DNA of 64,000 bases from Silene latifolia. Taxonomy: Eukaryota; Streptophyta; Magnoliopsida; Caryophyllales; Caryophyllaceae. Under the pieces are notes generated by a model. The model was not told the DNA's origin. It did not search any database and worked only from the letters and a program-made list of their open reading frames with translations. Positions within the stretch are counted from its first letter, which is position 1, and every line of letters begins with the position of its first letter. Location of the stretch: the NCBI RefSeq assembly GCF_048544455.1, contig NC_133537.1, positions 71,829,634-71,893,633 of the forward strand. Reading direction: 5' to 3'. Positions 54,113 through 64,000 of the stretch are shown piece after piece. The position numbers were made by a program, and so were the translations under genes.

Positions 54113-56514
54113 CCCCCCCTTCACCATACATTCATTCCTCTAAGTTCTCCATGCATACTACCTTCACTTACAAGCTTTAAACTCCAGAAACAAACCCTAA
54201 TTGCCTCCCAAAAACCCTCGACAAAACCGACATACAAACTGAGAATCAGTTTGTGTGTCCTCTTTGAAACCGTTCGTTCTCCCTTCAAACCTCCATCAAA
54301 ACTCGAGTTTCTTGTTCCAAATTAACCATACAACATCCATCTACACATTAGACAAAGATTTACGAGCCAAATTGCCCTTGAGAGTACACGAATTCCCTCG
54401 AAAAACAGAGTGTTATACACTCTGTTTTCGCGGCTTTTCCTGTCTGTCCAGTTCTGTTTGTGCTCGTTTTTCGTGCCCAATAATTCAAAACGAGCAGGGG
54501 TTGTTTTAAGATCTCTGTTCTCCTCTCTTTCTAGTTTTCAAAACATCTTTTAAATCGAATTTTCACGGTGAAACGAGAGAGAAATCGCTGTTTGAAAGTC
54601 GCTGTCCAGATTTGCAAAAAACGTGTTGTTTGCTTTGTTTCTTCGTCGACGACGGCCTCTCGAGATAAAATCTACCATCGATTACGACCCAAGACGGTGT
54701 CAACGATACATGTAGGTTGAGGGTGCATCAAATCCTCCTCTTTCTCTCTTTTATTTCGTTTTTTATGTTTGTTTTTTTATAGTTCGTTTTTGTTTGTTTA
54801 TCGTTTTTGTTTATCGATTGCTCTTATTAACTATGAAACTAGTTTAGTCCGAGTATGAGTTAAAGTACCACCATGAACACCCGCGTTGACTTGAGATGGG
54901 AAAGAAACCGCTACATCAGTCGGTCGTACACCCCCGTCTCATTTACATATCCTCGTGTTCAAGGTAGGGCATTAATAAAACGAATTCTGACTTCGCTCTT
55001 CGCTTTTGACCCCTCTCTTCTCTCGTGTGATTCGACCTACCCCTGGACCATTTACATGTTAATATGACCTCTGATTGTTAACATATAACTCGTTTAGATG
55101 ACATAAGATCAATTTAATAACCTAATTAGACACTTTAGGGTACATCGACATAGCTTCAAAAATCAACTGACGATTCTGTAACTTAATTGAATGCCTCTCT
55201 CTCTTTCACCTAATTTCTCGTTAGTATAAGAGTGCGTGATTAGCACCTTCTTATTAACACTCGATGAGTTAAATTAATTAGCGAACTTGACCTAATTTGA
55301 CCCCTTTAGGCCGTGTAGAATGCGCGTTTGCAAGGTATCTTTTCAAATCGATCAACGTCGTTTCTAACTTGTTTTCTAGCCCGCTTTCAAACTCGTTTCG
55401 CAATCAATTGATCTAACTAATGAACCTGACCTAGGACCTAGGGTTGGACGTGGCTTTAGGCCGTGAGGCTTGGCCGTGTCCTTTGGTCTTTCTTGTTTCG
55501 TTCGTTTTACATCGTTCGTTCTTTATTTGCTTTGTCGCTTGTAATTCATCGTTTGTTATCGAGTTGTAATCTTCAAGTTAGTTTTCTTTTATCGAGTCAA
55601 AACCTCTTCCAAAAAACCTTAGTCTTGTTTGGTTAGATGGTTGTGCCTCAATGCATGTAAGAGCGTAGTAAATCGCATGTTGTTTAAAGCAACATGGCCC
55701 GATTTATGCTAATGCATGCTTTGGTGCGTAGCCCTATGTCTAATTCGATGAGATTAAGTTAAAGCACACATTATGAGGAGTGACACAAGGCCGTGAGTCA
55801 TGTAAGCCGTGGGCCACCCCTTTGTGCACGGTTTCCTAGGCCGAATGGCCGTGTATTGCGTCGTGTGTGTAGCGTTGTATTTTAGATCGAGTTGTATCTT
55901 TAATTTATCGTTGTGTCGGCATGAAATGCCTGGGTTGTAATAGGGTAGATCCCAACGGCTCCCCCATTCCCCCTAAGCCTTGTTTGCTTTGTTTTGTATG
56001 TTGTTAGATCAATCAACCCACATGCTAAATTACAACTTTGACAAAGTTAGTTTAGTTGCATCTAAATCGACATAGAAACTTCACATGTTAGGGTTTTGAA
56101 AACGATGTTTGCGTATCATATATCGTAGTAGCTATGACCTTGTTTGAAATCCGACACTTGACTTAGTAGAGGCCGTTATTGACGGGCGGGGTTAGGTGTC
56201 CTTACGGGCTTCCTAACACGTACCCTCACCCCTTACTCAAGATCTATGGTTTGTGGATCCGTCTAAATACCATTGGATTACGAGAGTCATTCAAATCGAG
56301 TGATATAGGGTACAAGTCTTTATCTTTAATCACTCGTAGTCGATTGGCTTTATGCTTTTCGATGAAAGGTGTAAAGTTGACTTGAACGGTTCCAAGTTCC
56401 CAAAAAACTTGGTGGCGACTCTAATTTGTCTTAATTCGATTCGAAAGAACCTCGAGTCGATTATGCCTAGTGTGGATCCCGCGGACGCAGTTCCCGAGGG
56501 CCTTGTCCAGAGTT

Positions 56515-56532
56515 TGGCGACTCCGCTGGGGA
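56515..56532 (+). other. Primer binding site of gag-only Tat element
   Basis: TGGCGACTCCGCTGGGGA, identical to 23603-23620. Confidence 0.85.
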
Positions 56533-57636
56533 AAAGAGGACTAGTTAAACTTTGTTTCTAGGGTCTTTTCCTCCGAGGTGAAACTTGAAAAGAAAGTATT
56601 GGAAAGTAAAACATTACTCATAGTGCTACGATTCATGCATAAACCCTTAAGGACTTTCCCAGGCCGTCCCAGCGTTTCTTTGTGATGCGTGGGGGGCGAC
56701 GTCCCACTATGCCAGGAACTTGCACATTGCTTGCTTCCGCTCCTCCTCGTCGTGGTTCTTGATGGTGGGGACGCTCTTCTAGGTACTCTACCTAAAGGCC
56801 CTTGCTCTATAAGACCCAAAAAGGATGGAGGGCATAGACCTTCTTGTAGAAGACTTGCCGAGACTTAGAGATGTCTAGGAGCATACATCCTTATAACATG
56901 AGAATGACAATGTGCAAGGTGTTTTTTTTCCGAGTCTTTTCAAAATTTCCATGTCAACTTCAAAACCGAACTTTTGAACAACTTACTTTCAAAATAGCAT
57001 GATTTTCAAAACGCGGAATGCTGCCCAAATAGGACTGGAATTTTCGGCCAAAATGAGCTTTTATAGCCGGCATGATGCCCATTTCAAATCTCATTTTCAA
57101 ATCAATCCTTCGTTTTTTTTTTCCAAATTCAAATCCAAAATATTTCTCGAACCTTAACCAAGCATGAAATGCGTCGAGTCGTGTCCGGATCAGGGCCGTG
57201 TTAGGCCAGACGTTTTTTCGTTCCAAGAGTCTAGAACACGACCCTGTTGGGTCACCCAAGCTCACCTCTTGGGTTTTGAGTCATGTTGGTCGACCATTTG
57301 GTCTAGGATAGTCCACAGAAGCGTCCAAGCTAGGCCCTTTAGGATGTTTCACTCGAACCTAAGGACTATGTTGGTCCAATCACGGGTTTAGTCACACCGA
57401 GTCCAGTTTAGAACCGAGCTATGACAACTTGAGTCATGTCGTCTTGTCGAGTCTAAAATGAATCAAGGTCTAAATCCAACCGTAAGTCGAACCTTTTGGT
57501 TAGTCAGTCTCAAGTCGAGTCTTTGCTTGAGTCAAGTTGGTGTCGTGTCCTTAAGTGTGCAGGGGCTCTTACTTTAAATATTGACTCGGTTCGGGGTTTT
57601 CTTGTAGAAAGGCCGCCAAAAACCCGACGTCAAGCA
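56533..57636 (+). other. Leader of gag-only Tat element
   Basis: 1.1 kb, no credible ORF. It shares with the leader at 23621-24787 a GGTCGACCATTTGGTC block and the splice-acceptor-like TTTTCTTGTAGAAAGGCC just before gag. Confidence 0.55.
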
Positions 57637-59091
57637 ATGGAAGATGCTGTTAACAAGCTCACTGAGGCCGTGAACCTCATGATGACCAGCATGGATGCAA
57701 TCGAATCTAAGCTGGGTGAAGATTCCCCTCTATCTACCCCACCTCGGCGATGATCCGGAGAAACGGTTCAAGTTCATCGAAGACCGTCTCGAAACTCTCC
57801 GGGGGAAGAACATCCACTATGAGAATGCTAGGGCCTATGCCCCGGCTCAGATAAGTTGCCCACGAACATGGTACTCATGACACCCCAAAGTTCAAGGGCA
57901 CCGAAGATCCGATCCACCATGTTAAGGCCTATAAAGGGTACTTAGCACTGAAGGGAGTACTGCGATATGCTCTCTCGAAATTTTTGCCCAATCTCGGATG
58001 AACACCCGAAGGCGTGGTTCTATAATCTTGACCTTAAGAACTTCCCCACTTTCGAAGATATTACGGTGGAGTTCTGTAAGCACTATGCTGATAATGTTGA
58101 GATTCAAACCAACATATGGACTTTGGAAGTAATGACACAGAAGGAAAAAGAGGGCTTTACTGAATTCCTCACAAGATGGCACGCTGAAAGCGTGAAACTA
58201 GCCAGAAAGCCTGATGAAGTTGAAATGGTAGATAAGTTCGTAAAGAATTAACGACCTGTTTACCGTAATGCTCTGAAATACCAGAATTTTGGTTCTTTCA
58301 AAGAATTGATAAGAATCGGGATAAAGGTAGAGGATGATGTCCGAATGGCTGAAGCTGAGAAGCCAAAAGGATACCAAGGGGCCTCGTCATCTAAAGCAAA
58401 AGCACCAGCAGCGGCCCACTTTGTTGAAACTGTCAATCTCTTAGATGGACAGTCAAAAAGGCCTCCGCGCCAAGCTCCGAGGGCATTCACCGATATCGGA
58501 TGCACTTATACATACGCTCTCCAAAGGCTCATAGCCCAAGGAAAGCTGAAGCCTATTGGTCCAACTCCGGACCCTCCTGCTGATCAACAAAGTAAATGGT
58601 ATAAACCAAATGCCTACTGTGCCTTTCATCAAGGGAAAGGCCATGATACTGAAAAGTGTTATCGACTGAAGCACGAAATTCAAGACATGATTGAGAATGG
58701 AACGCTCCCAATCCCAACCATAAAACCCAATAACATCACCAATCCATTTGGCGATCACGCCAACTTTGTTTCTGTCGAAGACAATGTAGATTATTCCCAT
58801 CTTATCCGCCCATGTCACTTGAAAGGGGTGTTTATCGGGAAGATATTTGCGGATTGCTTTGAATTCTTGCCAAACCCGAAAAATGAAATTCAAGTCGGGA
58901 GTCTTGCTCCAGAATGTACTCCTCTCGTTAACAAAGTTAATAAAAGACAATTCGATTCACCAACCTTCATCACTGGTGTAGATCCTCAGAGGACTACCTC
59001 GAGATGGAGGCCGACCATCAAAGGGATCAAGGACAAGAGCCGAGCATCTAAGCTGACAGCTGAACAAGAGAAAGCTCATGACCAGATTTGA
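57637..59091 (+). pseudogene. Tat gag, the only gene of its element
   Basis: From ATG 57637 gag passes through several frames (breaks near 57745, 57860 and 57960) and one stop (58249-58251), then is open from about 58252 to 59091. It has the Gag domain ('EHPKAWFYNLDLKNFPTFED' near 58000-58060), 'FTDIGCTYTYALQRL', and an intact CX2HX4HX4C zinc knuckle (Cys-Ala-Phe-His...His...Cys, about 58618-58660). The sequence after the knuckle is about 125 codons and ends in a stop with no protease. It is clearly the same family as the gag at 24788-26327. Confidence 0.88.
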
Positions 59092-60603
59092 AATTATGAG
59101 TCGGGATCTGTTTTCTTATTTTAGTCGAGTCGAGTCTAGGACTTTCTTTTCCTGAAGTTGAGTCGTTTGTTCCGCGATGACCTAGGGTGTGTCCTAGGAA
59201 TCGTTCCTTCGAGTCTGTTAAGCATTTGTCTTTCCAATAAAAAGTTGCAGTTTCGTTTCCAAATATGTCTTGTTTCCAATCCTCAATCATTCTGAAACAT
59301 GATAAAATGCACAACACACTCAAAGGCATCCCTGGGGTGGAAATATGTCTCGTTTCAAAATGTAAGGTACACTAGGATCTTGTGTTTGATTCCTTTACCT
59401 ATTCCATGTCTGGCGGTAGAATACCTCCTTCAAAACCAATGCTTAACACAAGCTTTTAGATGATTCTATGACGAACCCAGACTAGCTCCTTGTTTCCATC
59501 GATGACAGAAGGCAAGCCTTTTCCCCATAAAATCATCCCCTCTCAAAGAGAGAAGAGACCAACCCGTTGTAACAAGAATTTGTTAATTCTGACCTAAATT
59601 AGTTGGTGAAGCCCAGTTTTCAAGGTGTATCCATTTGTGACTAAGAGAATGAACAGAAGATCATTTTCAAAGAGAGGAAAAAAATGAAAAAGAATGAAAA
59701 GATGAAAAAAAAAGGATGAAAGAAGAGAAAAATGAAAAAAGAAAAGTGATGAAAGAAAAAGAAAAAAAGATGTTGAAGTTATTGCAGAATGCTTTTGGTT
59801 GAATGTCGAAGTTACAGAAGCCAGAAGTCAAGTCAATTACCTATAGTTGAAGTTCAATGGGCGAAGCCCAAAAGCTTAAGTAGTAACCTCTTTACCCTCT
59901 AAGTCCTTCCTGAGACAGTTACAAAGGGATAGTCGGGAATTTTGAGAATTATTCCGCTTGTGTTGTTACACCCAGCCTTTAGGGTCCAGACATGGAAATT
60001 TGAACCCACATCATTTTTCAACCCATTTGCACTCGTGGTTCATCAAACCCGAGACACCCATTCCAACCACATCAGCAGCCATAGCCCTTGGCCTTAGCAC
60101 CACAAAACAAACCTTCAGAATGATGGTTAACCATTCCAACTTGTTATTACCAAGCTCCACATCCCAAAGAACCACAACCTTTTGTACCAACCCTAGACAC
60201 GGGATTTAACGGTACTTTACAGGCTAGAATGAGATATGACATGATACCTTAGGTGAAACTTTGGAGTGTGTACACACAATCAAAATGCCATGTTTATGCA
60301 CCATGATCGAACTACGTCGGATTTGATTTCGCTCCACGTGAATACGTAGGCAGTCCTTCTGAACAAGGGATTCAATCCACCCATCATCCAAGTTGTCATC
60401 TTGTCAGTTTCTTATGGGTCTTAACCAAGTCCAAATGAAGCCACCTTTGTTTGAGTTGGTCTTAGTACTCGATGTAAGCTAGGATAAGGATATATGTTCA
60501 GATGAATAGTATCAAGTCTCAGAATGAGCTTTATCGAACGGTGTAGGCAAAGATGCTGAGTCAAATAGATGTGGGTTTTTGTTGGGAACAGAAAATATGA
60601 AAA

Positions 60604-60730
60604 ACCCGCTGAAAAGAAAGAAGGCGTGGAAGAAAAATAGTAAAAGCCCGCTGAAAAGAAAGAAGGCGGTGGCAAGAAATGATGAATACTCGCTAAAAAG
60701 AAAGGAGGCGAGGAGAAGAGTGGCAGAATG
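60604..60730 (+). repeat. Three ~43-bp tandem repeats
   Basis: Units begin ACCCGCTGAAAAGAAAGAAG, GCCCGCTGAAAAGAAAGAAG and CTCGCTAAAAAGAAAGGAGG; their second halves have diverged. Confidence 0.75.
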
Positions 60731-61208
60731 TTCCCAACAAGAGTGATGTGTGATGTCCAACTGTTCTCATAAAATCAGTCTGTGTTTAGTGTCTAGGCGA
60801 GGCTAACGCTGTTGCTCTGTGATTTTAATCCACCTTGTCAATGCCAAGTGATCTTGATTCTCATGTACCCTCGGGAGCACGCCTATGCCATACGATATCT
60901 CCGTCCCAAGTCCGACAACCTTGTGATTCCCATTTGTCATCTTTTGGGTGCGCCGGATTGGCTAATTTACCTTTCTACCCCCAATAAGTCAATAATTGAA
61001 TTAAAGCCCGTGCACACTTAGGGTTTTATTTTCCTTTTTTGTTTTACGGTAGCGGGCTACGCCCACGTTATTTACGGGTCATACAGAGTGTCTGAGTCGT
61101 GTTTCATGCTCACCCATCAAAGGTTCGATTTCAAAAATTTCAAAATTTCAAAATTCCAAAAACTTTTTGCGAATTGTGGATAGATGATCCAAGTAGTAGA
61201 ATATTTGC

Positions 61209-61490
61209 GGGTCGATGGCCCAATCATTCAAAATTTTCAAAATTCAATTTTCGGGTCGATGGCCCAATCATTCAAAATTTTCAAAATTAAACTTTCGGGT
61301 CGATGGCCCAATCATTCAAAATTTTCCAATTCAATTTTTGAAGGGTCGATGGCCCAACATACCAAGTGATGTCAAATTTAAACTTCGGATCGATGACCCA
61401 GTTTTTCAAAATTTTCAAATTCAATTTTCGGGTCGATGACCCAATCTTTCAAATGATCCAATTTCAAGATCGATGATCCAAATGTACTTA
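61209..61490 (+). repeat. 44-bp minisatellite, seven units
   Basis: GGGTCGATGGCCCAATCATT-type units start at 61209, 61253, 61297, 61343, 61387, 61430 and 61467 (periods 44, 44, 46, 44, 43, 37). The first three are nearly identical and the last ones degenerate. The complete Tat element has only scattered single units here. Tat/Ogre 3' UTRs are known to breed such arrays. Confidence 0.9.
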
Positions 61491-61550
61491 AGTGATGATT
61501 ATTGCTCGTACATTTTCTATGTTTCAAATGTAGCAGGATATGCTTCAACT

Positions 61551-61621
61551 GGGGGCTCTAAAGTCTCCGACTTTAGAGCCATTGCAAACTGGGGGCTCTG
61601 AAGCCGTTGGCTTCAGAGACC
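61551..61621 (+). repeat. Two polypurine-like hairpin modules (gag-only Tat element)
   Basis: GGGGGCTCT begins each unit. Unit 1 (61551-61580) forms a perfect 12-bp stem, GGCTCTAAAGTC/GACTTTAGAGCC, with loop TCC. Unit 2 (61591-61621) forms a 10-bp stem CTCTGAAGCC/GGCTTCAGAG with loop GTT. The units differ by two compensated base pairs. Confidence 0.8.
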
Positions 61622-62152
61622 ATTATCAAGATGAAAAGGATGACATCCACTCAGAATTCAATTCAATACAAGAGTATGAAATGGAAGAATTCCGCAGCTG
61701 AAAGCAAATGATGAAAGTGGCGGCAACCTCCTCGGAAAGTCCCGTCCCATTTTGGCACCTGCCAGCAGATGATAAACTTTGGGCAAGTGTCAACAGATGA
61801 TGAATTTCGGACAAATGCCAGCAGATGATAAACTTTGGGTAAGTGTCAGCAGTTGCCGAACTACGACGCGGGTTTTATTCCGTCGGAAACGGATACGTAG
61901 GCGCCCGAGGATAAGGTTCAACCCACCATATATGCAATTTTATGGGTCGACGACCAACGATGATAATTCGACGCAACAGAAGCAAGAGTTAATCCCCGAC
62001 GAAGTTTCAGATATGATCTCTTCTTATGGCTGGCGAGCTTATATACGCAAGTCTAATGGACTATAAACGACCCGCATAATCCTCAGGTCGAGAGGGACCT
62101 GGGGTATACTTTGACTTTCGCCTTTTCCAAGCCTCAGTCAAATTGGGGGCTC

Positions 62153-64000
62153 TGTAGATACCCGTATCCGTCGATATTGGAATTTATAGAGAACCCGACA
62201 AACACCCGATGATGATAGGACACATGTATTCTTTAGTTGTCATTGTCATTATTTGGGTTCGTTTTAAGATGTAGAATGAGCGTTGTCGACGGAGTATTTT
62301 ACTAATTTAAATGATATTTAAATTAATGTTTTTTTAAGTAAATTCATTTTATTGTTTTATTTTGAATTTATTTTCTCAAGTTTATTTTATTGAAAATAAA
62401 ATAAATATTTGATTTGAAAAATCATTTTATGAATATATTTGATTTGAGAAATCATTTATTTTAATGTGTTAATCGATTTGAAAAATCGATTTAAAAATCG
62501 AAAAGAACTCGTTTTTTAACCACGCGTTTTGGAGCTCGATTATAGCTCGGTTTTTGAGCTCGTTTTCTTTACGAGTTGGCACGAATCCCGAGTACACTAA
62601 CCAACCTAGGCCTCTACCCATCCAATCCCAGTTCGACCCCCCTTATCCACATCCCAAATCTCGTCCCAAGCCCCCCAACATAGCCCAACTCTTTCCCAAC
62701 CCGTGTTCAACATAGCCTGTTTGTTTTGCTCCAAACTTGGTCCAAACCCGCAACCCATCACCACCAACCCATAATCCACACTACCCACCATTCCCACGTC
62801 CAAAACCACCATGAAACCCCTCCACAAAACCCGTCTCCAACACTCCAAAACAGGCCCCAAACAACACGACACAAACAGCCCCCTGTTTTCGTTCAGCTCA
62901 AACCCGAGTCCAAAACCCGCTCCAAACACCTGCAAAACCCGTGCCCATTAACCCTAAACCATACCCTAGTATCCTACCTATACTTCCCTAGCTTAACCAC
63001 CAAGAAAACCCCTCACAAAGCCTCTCAAACCCTCACAAAAGCTGCTGGACAGCAGCTATGCGCGAATGAGCCCGTCTGCCTCTCCCCTCTAAAACCCTAC
63101 CTTAACTCCTTATAAATACCCCCCCTTCACCATACATTCATTCTTCTAATTTCTCCATACATACTACCTTCACTTACAAGCTTTAAACTCCAGAAACAAA
63201 CCCTAATTGCCTCCCAAAAACCCTCGACAAAACCGACATACAAACAGAGAATCAGTTTGTGTGTCCTCTTTGAAACCGTTCGTTCTCCCTTCAAACCTCC
63301 ATCAAAACTCGAGTTTCTTGTTCCAAATTAACCATACAACATCCATCTACACATTAGACAAATATTTACGAGCCAAATTGCCCTTGAGAGTACACGAATT
63401 CCGTCGAAAAACAGAGTGTTATACACTGTTTTTTGGCTTTTCTGTCTGTCCAGTTCTGTTTGTGCTCGTTTTTCGTGCCCAATAATTCAAAACGAGCAGG
63501 GGTTGTTTTAAGATCTCTATTCTCCTCTATTTCTAGTTTTCAAAACATCTTTTAAATCGAATTTACACCGTGAAACGAGAGAGAAATCGCTGTTTGAAAG
63601 TTGATGTCCAGATTTGCAAAAAACGTGTTGTTTGCTTTGTTTCTTCGTCGACGACGGCCTCTCGAGATAAAATCTACCATCGATTACGACTCAAGACGGT
63701 GTCAACGATACATGTAGGTTGAGGGTGCATCAAATCCTCCTCTTTCTCCCTTTTATTTCGTTTTTTATGTTTGTTTTTTTATAGTTCGTTTTTGTTTGTT
63801 TATCGTTTTTGTTTATCGATTGCTCTTATTAACTATGAAACTAGTTTAGTCCGAGTATGAGTTAAAGTACCACCATGAACACCCGCGTTGACTTGAGATG
63901 GGAAAGAAACCGCTACATCAGCCGGTCGTACACCCCCGTCTCATTTACATATCCTCGTGTTCAAGGTAGGGCATTAATAAAACGAATTCTGACTTCGCTC
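62153..64000 (+). repeat. 3' LTR of gag-only Tat element (partial)
   Basis: Starts TGTAGATACC after the polypurine tract AAATTGGGGGCTC and follows the 5' LTR closely to the end of the window. TATA box at 63111-63118. Confidence 0.92.

Larger units (their letters stand above)
53147..56511 (+). repeat. 5' LTR of gag-only Tat element
   Basis: About 3365 bp. Starts TGTAGATACC after ATGTG (likely TSD) and ends near TTGTCCAGA, where the complete Tat element has TGGTCCACA; the terminal CA is therefore changed or the end lies at 56509. A G-poor block (53580-54100), a perfect hairpin AGCTGCT-GGAC-AGCAGCT (54034-54051) and the TATA box (54105-54112) follow in U3. The 3' half is about 1 kb longer than in the complete element. 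Confidence 0.85.
59092..62142 (+). other. 3' UTR of gag-only Tat element
   Basis: 3 kb without credible genes. In order: an A-rich run (59680-59770), a GAACTACG stem-loop (60309-60353), three ~43-bp repeats (60604-60730), a segment homologous to 33700-33850, a 44-bp minisatellite (61209-61490), two polypurine-like hairpins (61551-61621), a second GAACTACG stem-loop (61858-61906) and the short conserved ORF region. Confidence 0.7.
53147..64000 (+). mobile_element. Gag-only Tat element, running off the window
   Basis: 5' LTR 53147-56511, PBS 56515-56532, leader, gag 57637-59091, about 3 kb of 3' UTR, polypurine tract and 3' LTR from 62153. The internal region is 5.6 kb, against 11 kb in the complete Tat element, and lacks protease, RT, RNase H, aRNH, integrase and the antisense ORF. 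LTR ends, PBS, gag, TATA region and 3' modules are shared with the element at 21194-37090. By eye the two LTRs differ at about 30 sites over the 1.85 kb that can be compared (about 1.6%). Confidence 0.9.

Noticed and set aside
61209..61490. CRISPR-like array
   Set aside because: Units are contiguous with no unique spacers and the DNA is plant retrotransposon; it is a minisatellite.

Overview
This window is plant nuclear DNA made almost entirely of nested LTR retrotransposons. I recognise no host gene with confidence. The evidence is Ty3/gypsy gag, protease, reverse transcriptase, RNase H and integrase of the Athila and Tat (Ogre/Retand-like) lineages, a Ty1/copia gag, plant-type primer binding sites (tRNA-Asp-like TGGCGCC, Tat-type TGGCGACTCCGCTGGGGA, initiator-Met-like GGTATCA), tRNA-like sequence and AT-rich degenerate spacers. 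The source is most likely a repeat-rich eudicot. An antisense extra gene in a Tat element is a feature described from Retand-type elements of Caryophyllales among others, but this does not identify the species.

Layout, left to right. (1) 1-6043 (+): 3' part of an Athila-type element keeping gag and protease but no RT or integrase; its 3' LTR is 4548-6043. It sits inside (2) 6044-9859 (+), the decayed pol of a Tat element (RNase H, second RNase H, integrase), itself split by a reverse-oriented solo LTR (7558-9125, TSD CAAAG). (3) 9860-11379 and 15771-15995 (-): an Athila-type LTR split by (4) 11380-15684 (+), a small gag-only Athila derivative whose 3' LTR is truncated and followed by a second copy of its own upstream flank. 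(5) 15996-43040 (-): a large Athila element with env-like ORF, integrase, a nearly open protease-RT-RNase H frame, gag, PBS and LTR. Its pol is split by (6) 21194-37090 (+), a complete Tat element with 2.4-kb LTRs, TSD CTAGG, decayed gag-pol and an antisense gene with a likely intron. (7) 43041-45536: fragments (Athila 3' internal piece, inverted Athila LTR end, an unrecognised short ORF, an old copia-type LTR with a tRNA-like block). (8) 45537-53146 (-): a gag-only copia element, its right LTR split by (9) 53147-64000+ (+), a gag-only Tat element with 3.4-kb LTRs that runs off the window.

How the parts relate. Four of the elements from three lineages keep a recognisable gag but lack RT and integrase, so if they moved they relied on enzymes from relatives; the two Tat elements share LTR ends, PBS, polypurine tract and 3' UTR modules and look like an autonomous/dependent pair. 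The strongest unexplained signals are non-coding: (a) eight pairs of the palindrome GTCGATCGAC in the leftmost element, every pair exactly 21 bp apart and three double pairs built round a second palindrome at a fixed offset, placed in gag, 3' region and LTR; (b) three consecutive stem-loops with GNRA tetraloops and fully covarying outer stems at 14861-15038; (c) covarying hairpins attached to polypurine-tract-like sequence near the 3' ends of both Tat elements; (d) an antisense, apparently spliced gene in the complete Tat element. All boundaries, repeats and pairings were read by eye; no database search or folding was run.
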